A DNA stretch of 51,110 bases, from assembly GCA_947474365.1 (NCBI GenBank), contig CANJIU010000071.1, forward strand, positions 1 through 51,110. The letters run 5' to 3'. Positions 27,682 through 36,999 of the stretch are shown here, in pieces. The DNA is from Opitutia bacterium. Lineage in GTDB: Bacteria; Verrucomicrobiota; Verrucomicrobiia; Opitutales; Opitutaceae. How positions within the stretch are numbered: position 1 is the first letter of the stretch; each line of letters starts with the position of its first letter. Below the pieces are notes generated by a model, which ran no database searches, was not told where the DNA came from, and was given only the letters and a program-made list of their open reading frames with translations. The translations under genes were made by a program, and so were the position numbers.

Positions 27682-29001
27682 ATGAAAACCGTCATCCTTT
27701 TCCTCTTCGCCGTCGTTTCCCTTTACCCACTCGCGTCGGCGGCGGTGGCCGCGGGCCGTCCGCCCAACATCGTTTTCTTCCTCGCGGATGACATTGGGAT
27801 CGACGGCATCGGTTGCTACGGCGCGGACCGCTTCAAGGGGAAAACCCCGAACATCGACGCGCTGGCCGCGACGGGCGTGCGCTTCGAGCAGGGTTATTCG
27901 ATGCCGACGTGCAATCCGTCGCGATGCGTCCTGATGACGGGACGCTACACGTTTCGGTACGGCAACAAGCCGTCGTTCAAGAACGAGTCGTCCGTCGCCA
28001 AGATTCTCCGGCAGTCGGGCTATGCCACGGGTATGGCGGGCAAGTGGCGGCAAATGGCGGACACTCCACGCGATTGGGGTTTCGATTCGTATCTCACGGA
28101 TCCCGAGGCGAGCGGTTACTACTGGGAAAAAGTCTACACGAGGAATGACGAGCCGGTGACTGCGCCCGAGACGATTTACTACCCCGACGTCTGTCTGGAG
28201 TTCGCGCGAGATTTCTTCAAGGCGCACCGTGACCACCCGTTCTTTTTTTATTATCCGACCCATCTCATCCATAACAAGATTGTGCGCACGCCGGACAGCC
28301 ACCCAGGTGTCACAGATGCGGACGCGCTTTATGCCGACATGGTGGCGTATCTGGACAAGCACGTCGGCCTGGTGGTCGACGCCCTCGAGGCGCTGGGTCT
28401 GCGCGAACAGACCATCATCCTGTTCGCCGGCGACAACGGCACGATGCGGAAGTTCGGCGGCAACAACATGACCATCGGCGGCCGTCACGTCCTCGGCGAC
28501 AAGGCCACGATGCTCGAAGGCGGCAGCCGCGTGCCGCTGATCGCCAACTGGAAGGGCGGATTCGCCCCGGGCCGGGTCGTGAAGGATCTCGTCGATTTCA
28601 GCGACGTCCTGCCGACGTTCGCGGAACTGGGCCGGGCGCCGTTGCCCGCGGGCGTGACGATTGACGGTCGCAGCTTCGCGCCGCAGCTCCGCGGTGAGAA
28701 AGGTGCGCCGCGCGAGTGGGTTTATGTGCAGCACAACACCACTGCGGAATGGTATGTCCGAGAACAAGGCTGGAAGCTTCGGCAGGACGGACAGCTTTTC
28801 GACATGAGCGACGCCCCGTTTGCGGAGAAACCCGTGCCGGAGGCCGAGGCCAGCGACGCAGCGAAGGCCGCGCGCCAACGCCTGCAAGCGGTGCTTGATG
28901 AATTGAAGCCCATCGCGAGCCCGTTGGTGGCGCCGAAGGAAAAATCTTCCCTCGACGAACCGCCGAAGCGGAAAAAGAAGAAAAAACCCGCGAAGTCGTA
29001 G
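27682..29001 (+). CDS. Secreted sulfatase, formylglycine type
   Basis: 439 residues from ATG 27682, which begins a clean signal peptide (MKTVILFLFAVVSLYPLASA); the frame is open further up to 27631 but without one. Metal-site NIVFFLADDIGIDGIG (Asp36-Asp37) and the sulfatase signature C-N-P-S-R with Cys77 (TCNPSRCVLMTGRY), the C-x-P-S-R type that is converted to formylglycine by FGE or anaerobic enzymes. Also GMAGKWR, the FFYYPTHLIHNK region and LFAGDNGT. It removes sulfate esters, here probably from the polysaccharide handled by this operon. Oddity: the C-terminus is a Lys-rich tail (KRKKKKKPAKS). 66 bases separate it from the lyase stop, so same operon. A SUMF1-like protein is at 44523 but looks exported and is not obviously its activator. 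Confidence 0.92.
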   Translation: MKTVILFLFAVVSLYPLASAAVAAGRPPNIVFFLADDIGIDGIGCYGADRFKGKTPNIDALAATGVRFEQGYSMPTCNPSRCVLMTGRYTFRYGNKPSFKNESSVAKILRQSGYATGMAGKWRQMADTPRDWGFDSYLTDPEASGYYWEKVYTRNDEPVTAPETIYYPDVCLEFARDFFKAHRDHPFFFYYPTHLIHNKIVRTPDSHPGVTDADALYADMVAYLDKHVGLVVDALEALGLREQTIILFAGDNGTMRKFGGNNMTIGGRHVLGDKATMLEGGSRVPLIANWKGGFAPGRVVKDLVDFSDVLPTFAELGRAPLPAGVTIDGRSFAPQLRGEKGAPREWVYVQHNTTAEWYVREQGWKLRQDGQLFDMSDAPFAEKPVPEAEASDAAKAARQRLQAVLDELKPIASPLVAPKEKSSLDEPPKRKKKKKPAKS

Positions 29002-29005
29002 CCGT

Positions 29006-29057
29006 GCGGACGCGGTCGAGAGATCGGAGCGAAAAGCCGAGAGCTGAGACCGTCCGC
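29006..29057. terminator. Possible terminator between convergent genes
   Basis: GCGGACGCGGTC (29006-29017) can pair with GACCGTCCGC (29048-29057), leaving a 2-base bulge and a 30-base loop. It lies in the 84-base gap between the sulfatase and the convergent TBDR, where a bidirectional terminator is expected. There is no T-run, and the long loop makes this weak. Confidence 0.25.
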
Positions 29058-29085
29058 TTACGCCTGCGCTCTGTCCTCGCCCCGA

Positions 29086-32079
29086 TCAGAACGTGACCCG
29101 CGTCGAGAACACGTAGCTGCGCGGCTGGGTGTCGAAGGTCGCGTTGTTCGGGCCGGCCCAGCCGTTGATATAGTTCGGAATAATCACGATATGATAGTGA
29201 TTGAAAACGTTGTTCACGTTCAGCTGGTGTGAAATCCGATACCGGCGCCACGCCCAATCGTAGCCGAGGATGGCGGTGAACAGGGTGCGGGTCGGCCAGG
29301 AGTAGAGTGCACGGTTGGTCGGGTTGTTGCTGAGCCCGACGGGATAGAAATAAAAGGCCGTGTATTTCCAATTTCCCTGGAAGGCGCCACCGGCCCGGAG
29401 TCCCTTCAGAGGACCCCGGTCAAAGGTGTAAACCGATTCGTAGTTCACGGAAATCTGCGGATAGCCCTGCACCTGATCTCCACTGGTCATGATCGGAATC
29501 GTGCCCACTGGGGTGAAGCTCGGCTTGATTTGCATCTGGGAAACCGGTAGCCCGACCGCGCCGGTGAGGATCGGCCCATGCTGGGCCATCAGCGGATCCG
29601 CGGCGCCGTTGAAACTGCCGGTTCCGATTAGGATCGAAGCGGCTCCGGACGACGCGTTGATCGCCCCGGTGACTGCCGCCGGGTTGGCATAGTAGGGGTT
29701 GCCCGACGTGCTCATCATCGCGACGGTCAGCGGCACCGCTCCGGCCGCTCCCGCGGAGGAAACGGTGGCGCGAGTCGCGGTGGAGTTTACATAGACCACC
29801 GTCCCGTCCTTGTAGGTCACCTGTCCGAGGGGGGTCGCGTAGAACTGGTCGTTGTAGAGCTGGGGGAAGCTGTTGTTGCTCCGGTTGGTCGCGAACTGCC
29901 AGCCGGCGGAAACGCGCATGCGCCAATGGGGCACGGGATTGGCGGTGAAGGTCGCCTGCGCGCCTTCCGATTTCCGGTCCACGTTGATCCAGTTGCTGGG
30001 CGAGCCGCCGAGACGTCCGTTCAACCCGACCGGATTGATGAAGCCGGTGATGTTGACCGCGAACGATGTCTGCTCGTTCTTCGCGTTGGTGCGGTAGAGA
30101 CCGAGGGACCCGGACAGGGTGCCGTCCGCGCTGGTCACCTTGATGCCAGCCTCCGTTCCGATGGCCTTGGAAGGCTGCTGGGCGTTGCCGTAGGGATCAC
30201 GGTTCAGGGCCGTGGGCGGGCTGAACGAGTCGGAAATCTGAATGTAGGGCCGGAGCCACGACAGCAGGCGGTAATTGGCGCCAACGCTGAAGTCCTTTCC
30301 GGTTTCCTGACTGATCGAATTGAGACTGGGCTGCGTCCGGGAGTTGTTCTCGGTCGACAACAGGCTGTAGACCGCGCTCACCCGGGCGCCGGCGAGGGTG
30401 GTCAGACGACCGTCCATCCACGTCGTAAAATTGGCGAGATAGACGCCCTTTTGATTGCCGTGGGTCGGGCGCCAGGCGCCGGTGGAGTTGCCGGTCAGGC
30501 CCAGCGGATTGTTCGGAGATACCAGCGAGGCGACCGGGGCGTTGGTGGGCACCTGCACGTAGTTCTTGCCGTTGACGGTGATGCGGCTGCCGTCGTAACC
30601 AAATACCGGGTACTTCACAGCGCCGTTGGCCACCGACCAGTAGACCAAGGGAATGTTCGTGAAGCCGTTGTTGGCCGGCAACCCGGTCATGACCGGGTTG
30701 AAGTTGGCGTCCGCGAGGACGTAGTAGAGACCGTTCGCGGCGGCGTTGTTGCTGGTGAAATCTCCGCCGATCACCGTCTGGCTCAGGGCGCGCCGGCCAA
30801 ACAGTGGGTTGCTCAGCAGTGCCGAAATCCGGATGTTCTTCGCCTGCGAACCGCCCCAATTGGCCGAGGCCGTGGTGAGCGAACTCTTGAAGTCCATCGC
30901 CCACACCCCCAGCGGATTCCCCGCGGCATTGGGTGCGAGAAAGTCGACGCCGCCGTTGCCGAGCTTCTTGTTGAAGCGATCCGTGTAGCCGCCGGCGATC
31001 CGGGTCGACAACCAGGGAGTCCAGACCGTTTCGATCTGCGCCGTGACGAACTGGCTGCGGGTCAGTTCGCCGACAATCGCGCTGCCGAATGAATCGACAT
31101 TGTCCCAGTCGATGTTGCCGTTGGCGATGACGCCGGCCCCGCTGGGCGCCCCGTTGGCCGCCGCCTTGATTTGATTGGTCGCGAGCAGATAATGCAGCGA
31201 CTGGCCGTTGCGGGCGTCGTTGGCGGTGCTGAGCGCCGTCAGCGTGTTGTCGGTGTTGCTGATCCGGCTCCACGAGGTTTTCTCGTACTCCACCCGCACC
31301 GTGGTGTTTTGGAACGGCCTGGCGGCCACCTGGACGTAGCCGCCGACGAGAGGTCCGCCGATGAACAGCCGTCGGCCGCCGACCTGCTGGTTGATGAAAG
31401 CCATTCTCACGGCTAGTCGCTTGCCGCCGAGGTTATAGTCCGCCGTGCCCAGCTTCTTGCCGTACTGATCGATTTGGAACTTTACCTCGCCCGAAGGGGC
31501 CGAGTTGAATTTCGCCTGCTTGGAGATGTAATTCACGACGCCTCCTCCGCCGCCGGCTCCGTAAAGCAGCGATTGCGGCCCCGAGATGACCTCGACCTGC
31601 TGGAGGTCGAAATTGGTGGTGAAGCCGACCCCGGTCAGTGCCGCCGGGTAGAAACCGTTGCGCAGAATCGACGTGGCGGCGAGGCCGCGCAGCGAAAGGG
31701 CGGAGCCGGTGCGGTCGTATTGCTGCTGGGCGGACGCGCTTGTGGCCGGGCTCGACGACGCGACCGAGGCGCCGGCGGCGAACCCCTGGATCATCTCCTC
31801 GACGCTCGTCACGCCAAGGTCGTTCATGAACGTATGGTCGAAAATATCCGCGCTCACCGGCAGCCGGTTGAGCTCGGTGGAAAACGAGGTGAGGGAATTT
31901 GAGTTCAGGGCTCCGTAGCTGTTGTCCTTCGCCGCCGTCACCTCGAACGGATTCAGGAGAGTGGGGGTTTCCTGTGCGGGTTTGGCGTTCGCCGACTGTG
32001 CGCGTAGTGCATCGTAGGGCAGGGCGAAGAAAGCGAAGGTGATGAAAAGAACGGCCGACGGGGAAATTCGAGTTTTCAT
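29086..32079 (-). CDS. TonB-dependent receptor
   Basis: 997 residues starting at ATG 32077-32079 (MKTRISPSAVLFITFAFFALP, a signal peptide). Another in-frame ATG 33 bases upstream would put polar residues ahead of the signal. Linker, then LLNPFEVTAAKDNSYGALNS and a plug: ADIFDHTFMNDLGVTSVEEM, ALSLRGLAATSILRNGFYPA, QQVEVISGPQSLLYGAGGGG, VVNYISKQAKF. The barrel ends TRVTF with the terminal Phe. It resembles receptors annotated as iron-chelate or oligosaccharide importers in Opitutaceae; no specific ligand can be read. It follows another TBDR on the same strand after 227 bases and faces the PUL operon tail to tail. Confidence 0.9.
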   Translation of the reverse strand: MKTRISPSAVLFITFAFFALPYDALRAQSANAKPAQETPTLLNPFEVTAAKDNSYGALNSNSLTSFSTELNRLPVSADIFDHTFMNDLGVTSVEEMIQGFAAGASVASSSPATSASAQQQYDRTGSALSLRGLAATSILRNGFYPAALTGVGFTTNFDLQQVEVISGPQSLLYGAGGGGGVVNYISKQAKFNSAPSGEVKFQIDQYGKKLGTADYNLGGKRLAVRMAFINQQVGGRRLFIGGPLVGGYVQVAARPFQNTTVRVEYEKTSWSRISNTDNTLTALSTANDARNGQSLHYLLATNQIKAAANGAPSGAGVIANGNIDWDNVDSFGSAIVGELTRSQFVTAQIETVWTPWLSTRIAGGYTDRFNKKLGNGGVDFLAPNAAGNPLGVWAMDFKSSLTTASANWGGSQAKNIRISALLSNPLFGRRALSQTVIGGDFTSNNAAANGLYYVLADANFNPVMTGLPANNGFTNIPLVYWSVANGAVKYPVFGYDGSRITVNGKNYVQVPTNAPVASLVSPNNPLGLTGNSTGAWRPTHGNQKGVYLANFTTWMDGRLTTLAGARVSAVYSLLSTENNSRTQPSLNSISQETGKDFSVGANYRLLSWLRPYIQISDSFSPPTALNRDPYGNAQQPSKAIGTEAGIKVTSADGTLSGSLGLYRTNAKNEQTSFAVNITGFINPVGLNGRLGGSPSNWINVDRKSEGAQATFTANPVPHWRMRVSAGWQFATNRSNNSFPQLYNDQFYATPLGQVTYKDGTVVYVNSTATRATVSSAGAAGAVPLTVAMMSTSGNPYYANPAAVTGAINASSGAASILIGTGSFNGAADPLMAQHGPILTGAVGLPVSQMQIKPSFTPVGTIPIMTSGDQVQGYPQISVNYESVYTFDRGPLKGLRAGGAFQGNWKYTAFYFYPVGLSNNPTNRALYSWPTRTLFTAILGYDWAWRRYRISHQLNVNNVFNHYHIVIIPNYINGWAGPNNATFDTQPRSYVFSTRVTF

Positions 32080-32306
32080 GGATTCATCCAAGCCGGTCCG
32101 GCTTTGGGGCATGGGTCAAGGGCGCCGTGGTACAAACGTATGCCGTCGTCTGATCGGTTCCTTGTCATTGTGCAACCGCGGTTTTGGCTGGCTCACCGGA
32201 CGAGCGGTCCTCGGGGCCCTCGGCCTTTTTTCGTTCGGCTCCCGTTGGCGCGGCACCTTGTCGCCTGATCTTCTTCGATCGCCCTGTCACCGCTCCGGTT
32301 CGATGT

Positions 32307-35288
32307 TTAAAACGCCCTTCTGATCTTCAACAGATAAGTCCGCAGGTCGCGCGCGCCGAAAGGACTATAATAGTACGGGGCATAACTGGCGTTGGCGTCG
32401 AAGGGTGGGGCTGTATTAAACAAATCATTGATGCCGACCTGGATGGTGACTCCGTTCAGCAGATGAAGTTTTTGGGATGTTCCGAAATTATAGCTCGCAA
32501 GAATGTTGTGATATATTTGCGAGGGAATCGTGTTCCCGCCCTGGGGCAGGGTGCTGGTCGTGATCGGCGTGGGGTTGGCTGCGCCGTTGTAGACGGGATC
32601 ACTGGGGGCCCCGGCCTGTTTATAGCCGTCATAGTAAACCGTCCTCCAGCCGACCGTCCAGTGAGAGCCGAGGTAAAAGGAGAGGACCACGTTTGCCTTC
32701 ACTTTGTTGACACCACCTGAGTTCACGTAACCAACATACTCGAGGAGCGGAGCTCCCGGCGCATTGGGCTTTTTCAAATGCTCGATGATCGTCGCCCCCG
32801 AGTGTAAATTGAACGTGCCCAGCGCCGTCTTTTTTCGATAGTCGAAGCTCAGGTCCCAGCCATCGGTGTACATTTCCGCCACATTGGAAAACCTGAAATT
32901 CGCGTAGGTAATCCGATTCGTCACGGGGTCGCGCGTGAGATTGTTCGCATAGGCCGGCGTGCTGACGAGCGTCTGGATGTTCGCTGGGGAGAAAATGACG
33001 TCCGATTCAGTGATCTTGTAGAACTCGAGATTAAAGCGGAAACCCTTCAGCCGCTCTGCCTGCGGTTCCCAAATGACGCCGGCGCTCCAGGCTTGCGACG
33101 TCTGGGGCTGCAGGTCGGGATTTCCGTTGGTGCCCGCATTGCGGTCCGTGGTATAGGTCGCGCCGGTAACGGGGTCGAGAAACGCGCCGGTGACGGTGGT
33201 GTTGGGGTTGGTGTTCGTGGTTAATTGGGCCGCGGTCGGAGGGATGAAGGCCCTGGCATACGAGGCGCGGAAGGTAAGGGACCTGTTCGGCTTGTACTTG
33301 AATCCAACCGTCGGATTGGTCGACGTGAAGGTGCTGCGAGTCGGGTGTGCGACCACCGTTGAGGTTAGGATGGGCGGGGTCAGGTCCGGGAATGAGGTGA
33401 TCGTGCCGCTGTTCGAGATTTGGGTGAAATCCTCCCGGCGGACGGCAGCCTGCAAATCCAGGGAATTCACCGCCGGCATATTCTGCTTCGCGGCAACAAT
33501 GGGAATCTTCGCCTCCACGCCGGCCCCCTGTACCATTTGCCGGCCCCCCGGAAAGACCCGCAGTTCGCTGTTGGTGCTGATGCCGGGTTTCGGGGGCGGG
33601 ATGTTCCAAAGGAACGCCGTACTGAAACCTTCCGCCCGCGCCCCGAGCCCCACGCTGACCTGCATCCGCCCCGCCGGCAGCGTCAGGGTTGGACCGGACA
33701 GGCGCAGGTTGAAGTCACCTGAGCTATCAAGGCCGGTTTCATATCCCTTGAAATAATAGTCACGCAGAGTGGGAGGATGCTCGATGGTGTCGACAAACGG
33801 ATTGATCGTTCCATTGAACAAAAGCGCCTGGGCCCCGTTGAGTGAGCCCAGCCCGAGTTGCAGCGCCAACTGCCACTTGTAATAAATCAACCGGGATTCA
33901 CCCCACGTGTAGTCCGTTGCCAGTTCCCAATTGCCGGGAAGATGGGCCCTCACGCCGATCGTCGCCGTCGTCAACCGGGTTTGGTTGGACGTGAAGGCCG
34001 ACTGTTCCACCGGCACCGGCAAAGAGACCAGCACGTTCTGCTGAAAAGGGTTGGTCGGTGCATTGCCCGGCACCGCGAAGCTGGTTTGGCCGGCGCCCAA
34101 TTGAATCAGCGGCGAGAAGCTCCGGCTGAGACGATTCGCAAAGTCAGCCGTGACTTCGATGCGCGACGTTACGTCGTAGCGGACCGACGCCATGATCATC
34201 TCGTTGCGGGAGAGCTGCCCGACGGGAGTGTTAAGCCCCTGGAACACACTCGGAGCCCATTCCAGATTCTGCTTCCCGGCGTTGGCCAGGAAACCGCTGT
34301 CGCGCGTGGCCGAGGGTGTCGCCTGGGACGTGCCGGGTGCGACATGGGTCGTCACGGCATTGAGCGGAGTGCCATCTTTCAACGTGAGCGTCCGGCTTTG
34401 CGGATTCGTATAGCCGTTGACCACGGCGGGATTGAGCACGATGTTCGTGGTTCGACCGGCCGCATAGGGAAGCGTGTTGGAATAAAACTGGGCCGGCGCC
34501 CTTTGCAGAACCCTGCGGTTATAATCCATGAGATAGGACCGATCCTGGAGCAGCAGGGGCTGGCCGTTGGTATAGGATGCCAGCAGGTTGACATGGATCT
34601 TTTTCCCGAGGGAAAAAGCGAAGTTGCCGTCAATCTTCAGCTGCGGCGCATTCCCGTCACCGGTATTCTGGTACGAGGTGGCGACTTCCCCACCGGTGTA
34701 GTTCTTCTTGAGGATGACGTTAACCACGCCCCCGACCGCGGAGCTGCCGTAAATCCCCGAGGCGCTCGAGGGCAGGACTTCGATGTGGTCGATCGCGCCG
34801 AGCGGAATGCCGTTGATGTTGGGTTGGTATTGTACCCCGATGATCTGGTACGACGGGATGCGATAGCCGTTGACGAGGATGAGAGTATGCAGATTGCCGA
34901 GACCGCGAAAGTTCACCTGACTCGATGTGCCATTGTTGCCGTTGGCGCCGGCCGTGGGAGCCAGCTGGCTGTAGTCCTGTACCACGGTGTTCTGCGTGAG
35001 TTGATCCTTCAGGAAGTTGTTCAAATCGTACGCATTCGACTCCAAGATGGCCTCTTGGTTGATCATCGTGTACGGCTGGACATCGTTGCTGGTGCGGGGA
35101 ACGTCCATATTCCCGTTCTGAAATGGCACGGCCGGGGACTCGGTGATCACGAACTCCGCCATCTTTTGCACGTCGCTCGCCGCCGGGGTCTGGCCGATGC
35201 CAGATGTGACCGCGAGCGTGCCGGCGAGACCGAGCACGCGGAAGATGCGAGGCAGGAGCCCGTGACGGCCCATCAGGGGTTGATTCAT
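32307..35288 (-). CDS. TonB-dependent receptor with N-terminal FVITES motif
   Basis: 993 residues from ATG 35286-35288 (MNQPLMGRHGLLPRIF, then hydrophobic VLGLAGTLAVTSGIGQ). The frame is open upstream to 35906, but that part is Arg/Ser-rich and runs towards the next transcription unit, so I exclude it. Plug: MINQEAILESNAYDLNNFLK, VNFRGLGNLHTLILVNGYRI, IDHIEVLPSSASGIYGSSAV and GGVVNVILKKNYTGGEVATS. The C-terminus is LLKIRRAF. It differs from the other four receptors in having MAEFVITES in place of the SPFEV motif. The wording 'LGxxRTLVLVNGxR ... SAVGGVVN' resembles the large CUB/CirA-like receptors of polysaccharide degraders. Ligand unknown. Confidence 0.9.
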   Translation of the reverse strand: MNQPLMGRHGLLPRIFRVLGLAGTLAVTSGIGQTPAASDVQKMAEFVITESPAVPFQNGNMDVPRTSNDVQPYTMINQEAILESNAYDLNNFLKDQLTQNTVVQDYSQLAPTAGANGNNGTSSQVNFRGLGNLHTLILVNGYRIPSYQIIGVQYQPNINGIPLGAIDHIEVLPSSASGIYGSSAVGGVVNVILKKNYTGGEVATSYQNTGDGNAPQLKIDGNFAFSLGKKIHVNLLASYTNGQPLLLQDRSYLMDYNRRVLQRAPAQFYSNTLPYAAGRTTNIVLNPAVVNGYTNPQSRTLTLKDGTPLNAVTTHVAPGTSQATPSATRDSGFLANAGKQNLEWAPSVFQGLNTPVGQLSRNEMIMASVRYDVTSRIEVTADFANRLSRSFSPLIQLGAGQTSFAVPGNAPTNPFQQNVLVSLPVPVEQSAFTSNQTRLTTATIGVRAHLPGNWELATDYTWGESRLIYYKWQLALQLGLGSLNGAQALLFNGTINPFVDTIEHPPTLRDYYFKGYETGLDSSGDFNLRLSGPTLTLPAGRMQVSVGLGARAEGFSTAFLWNIPPPKPGISTNSELRVFPGGRQMVQGAGVEAKIPIVAAKQNMPAVNSLDLQAAVRREDFTQISNSGTITSFPDLTPPILTSTVVAHPTRSTFTSTNPTVGFKYKPNRSLTFRASYARAFIPPTAAQLTTNTNPNTTVTGAFLDPVTGATYTTDRNAGTNGNPDLQPQTSQAWSAGVIWEPQAERLKGFRFNLEFYKITESDVIFSPANIQTLVSTPAYANNLTRDPVTNRITYANFRFSNVAEMYTDGWDLSFDYRKKTALGTFNLHSGATIIEHLKKPNAPGAPLLEYVGYVNSGGVNKVKANVVLSFYLGSHWTVGWRTVYYDGYKQAGAPSDPVYNGAANPTPITTSTLPQGGNTIPSQIYHNILASYNFGTSQKLHLLNGVTIQVGINDLFNTAPPFDANASYAPYYYSPFGARDLRTYLLKIRRAF

Positions 35289-35769
35289 TGGCTGGGCTTT
35301 CAGGTTCGGAGTTCCCTGAAAGGGATATTGGGAGCGGGTGTCGCCTGTCAATGTAGCGCGGGCGGGCTGAGCGTGCGCGCCTTCTCGACCGCGACGTGAG
35401 CGCGCAGAACATCTGGCCCCACAGACCAAGAAATCCGTTCGGCGATTTGCCGCAGGACCGGAGTGCGACGCCGGCATGATGGTTTCGGGACTAAATTTTT
35501 CACCCCTGCCGCTTGGTGGGAAAAACTCGGGCACCGATCCCCTCTCGATCTTCCGCCATGGAATGGTTCTGATCCCGATTGTATCGTTACTGCCGCCCCA
35601 TCGAGCTTCGCCGGCCAATTCGCGCCGTCGACCCGTCGCGACGGGAGCAGCCGGGGCGCGTTCATGGAGCGATTCGAGCGGGAAGTCTTGCTTGCGGTAG
35701 TCGGGGCGGCGCCGGCGCGCGCAATATTCAACTTGGACCGGAAGCGCAGCGAGCGCTCGGAAAGCGCCT
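35289..35769. other. Intergenic stretch
   Basis: No gene is supported between the TBDR start and the end of the ABC permease. All frames are of shadow composition. The TBDR promoter should lie at its left end. No hairpin or RNA seen. Confidence 0.45.
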
Positions 35770-36984
35770 CTATTCGTGACGGAGCGCGTCGATCGGATTG
35801 AGCCGGGCGGCCCGGCGGGCGGGAGCGTAGCCAAACAAAATGCCGACGGCGGCGGAGAAGAAAAACGCGATGACGTTGATCTGAAGATTGAAGTTGAACG
35901 GCACATGGATGAGTTGGGCCAGGCCGACGCAGAGCCCGAGGGCGAGCAGGATACCGAGAATTCCGCCGATGCAGGACAAAGTGACCGCCTCGACGAGGAA
36001 TTGGAGCAGAACCTCGCTGCCCAGCGCGCCGATGGCCAGTCTGATGCCGATCTCGCGGGTGCGTTCGGTGACGGACACGAGCATGATGTTCATGATGCCG
36101 ATGCCACCGACCAACAGCGAAACGCCGGCTACGGCCGCGAGGAGCGTCGTCATCAACTGCGTCGTGGAGCCGAGCGCTTCGGCAATCTGACGCGTGTCAA
36201 ACACCGAGAAGTTGCTGTCCTGATTGCCCTGGAGATTGCGCCGCTGCCGCATGAGGAGGGTGATCTCCGCAATGACGGCGTCACCGTTCATGCCGTCCTT
36301 GCCGGAGATCACGATTTGGGTGATGTCGTGGGAGGAGGCCTTGCCGACCAACCGCCGCTGCAGGGTGGCGAGCGGCACGATGATGGTGTCGTCCTGATCG
36401 CCCATGCCGGCCTGACCCTTGCCCTTGAGGAGACCGATGACCTCGCAGGAGGCCTTGCCGATGCGGATTTTTGCGCCGATTGGATTGCCGCCCTCGAACA
36501 GTTCGCGCCGCACCGTTTCGCCGATCACGCACACCGCACCGCCAGAGCGGAGATCGGCATTCGTGAAAAAGCGGCCTTCCGCCAGGACCCATTTGTTGAT
36601 GTCGAAGTAAATCGGAGTGGTGCCAATGACGGGTGTGGTGCGCGCGGTGCGCAGGTAGATCGTGCTCAACGCGGCCGAGCGCACGGGAGCGATGGCGGCG
36701 ACGCCGGCGATCTGTTCGCCGATGATTTCGGCATCCCGCTCGGAGAAATTGGCCACGCCGCCGGACGCGGGGCGGAAGCCAAAACCCGAGCCGGGGCGAA
36801 GCAGCATGAGGTTGCTGCCGAGATTCGAAATCTGCGCCTTCACGGCGACCGTTGCGCCCTGACCGAGTGTGACCATCGTGATGATGGCGGCGACACCAAT
36901 GAAGACGCCGAGCACGGTGAGGAACGCGCGCGTGAGATTGCGGGCAATTTCGCGGACGGCGATGGCGAAGGCGTTCCAGATCAT
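35770..36984 (-). CDS. MacB-type ABC transporter permease
   Basis: 404 residues. N-terminal membrane segment with the family text RAFLTVLGVFIGVAAIITMV, then a periplasmic MacB_PCD domain (about residues 45-260: GATVAVKAQISNLGSNLMLL, VIGETVRRELFEGGNPIGAK), then three C-terminal membrane helices of the FtsX/MacB domain (LLAAVAGVSLLVGGIGIMNI, VTERTREIGIRLAIGALG, FFSAAVGILFGYAPARRAAR). The ATPase is encoded separately, 15 bases upstream. These mechanotransmission exporters work with a MacA-type adaptor and a TolC-like outer-membrane factor to expel peptides, lipopeptides or macrolides. Here both partners upstream are truncated, so export across the outer membrane would need proteins encoded elsewhere. 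Confidence 0.92.
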   Translation of the reverse strand: MIWNAFAIAVREIARNLTRAFLTVLGVFIGVAAIITMVTLGQGATVAVKAQISNLGSNLMLLRPGSGFGFRPASGGVANFSERDAEIIGEQIAGVAAIAPVRSAALSTIYLRTARTTPVIGTTPIYFDINKWVLAEGRFFTNADLRSGGAVCVIGETVRRELFEGGNPIGAKIRIGKASCEVIGLLKGKGQAGMGDQDDTIIVPLATLQRRLVGKASSHDITQIVISGKDGMNGDAVIAEITLLMRQRRNLQGNQDSNFSVFDTRQIAEALGSTTQLMTTLLAAVAGVSLLVGGIGIMNIMLVSVTERTREIGIRLAIGALGSEVLLQFLVEAVTLSCIGGILGILLALGLCVGLAQLIHVPFNFNLQINVIAFFFSAAVGILFGYAPARRAARLNPIDALRHE

Positions 36985-36999
36985 GGGCGAGTGCGGCGG

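Noticed and set aside
35289..35906. N-terminal extension of the TBDR at 32307-35288
   Set aside because: Ser/Arg/Pro-rich with no export signal and overlapping the end of the ABC permease gene; MNQPLMG at 35288 precedes a signal-like segment.
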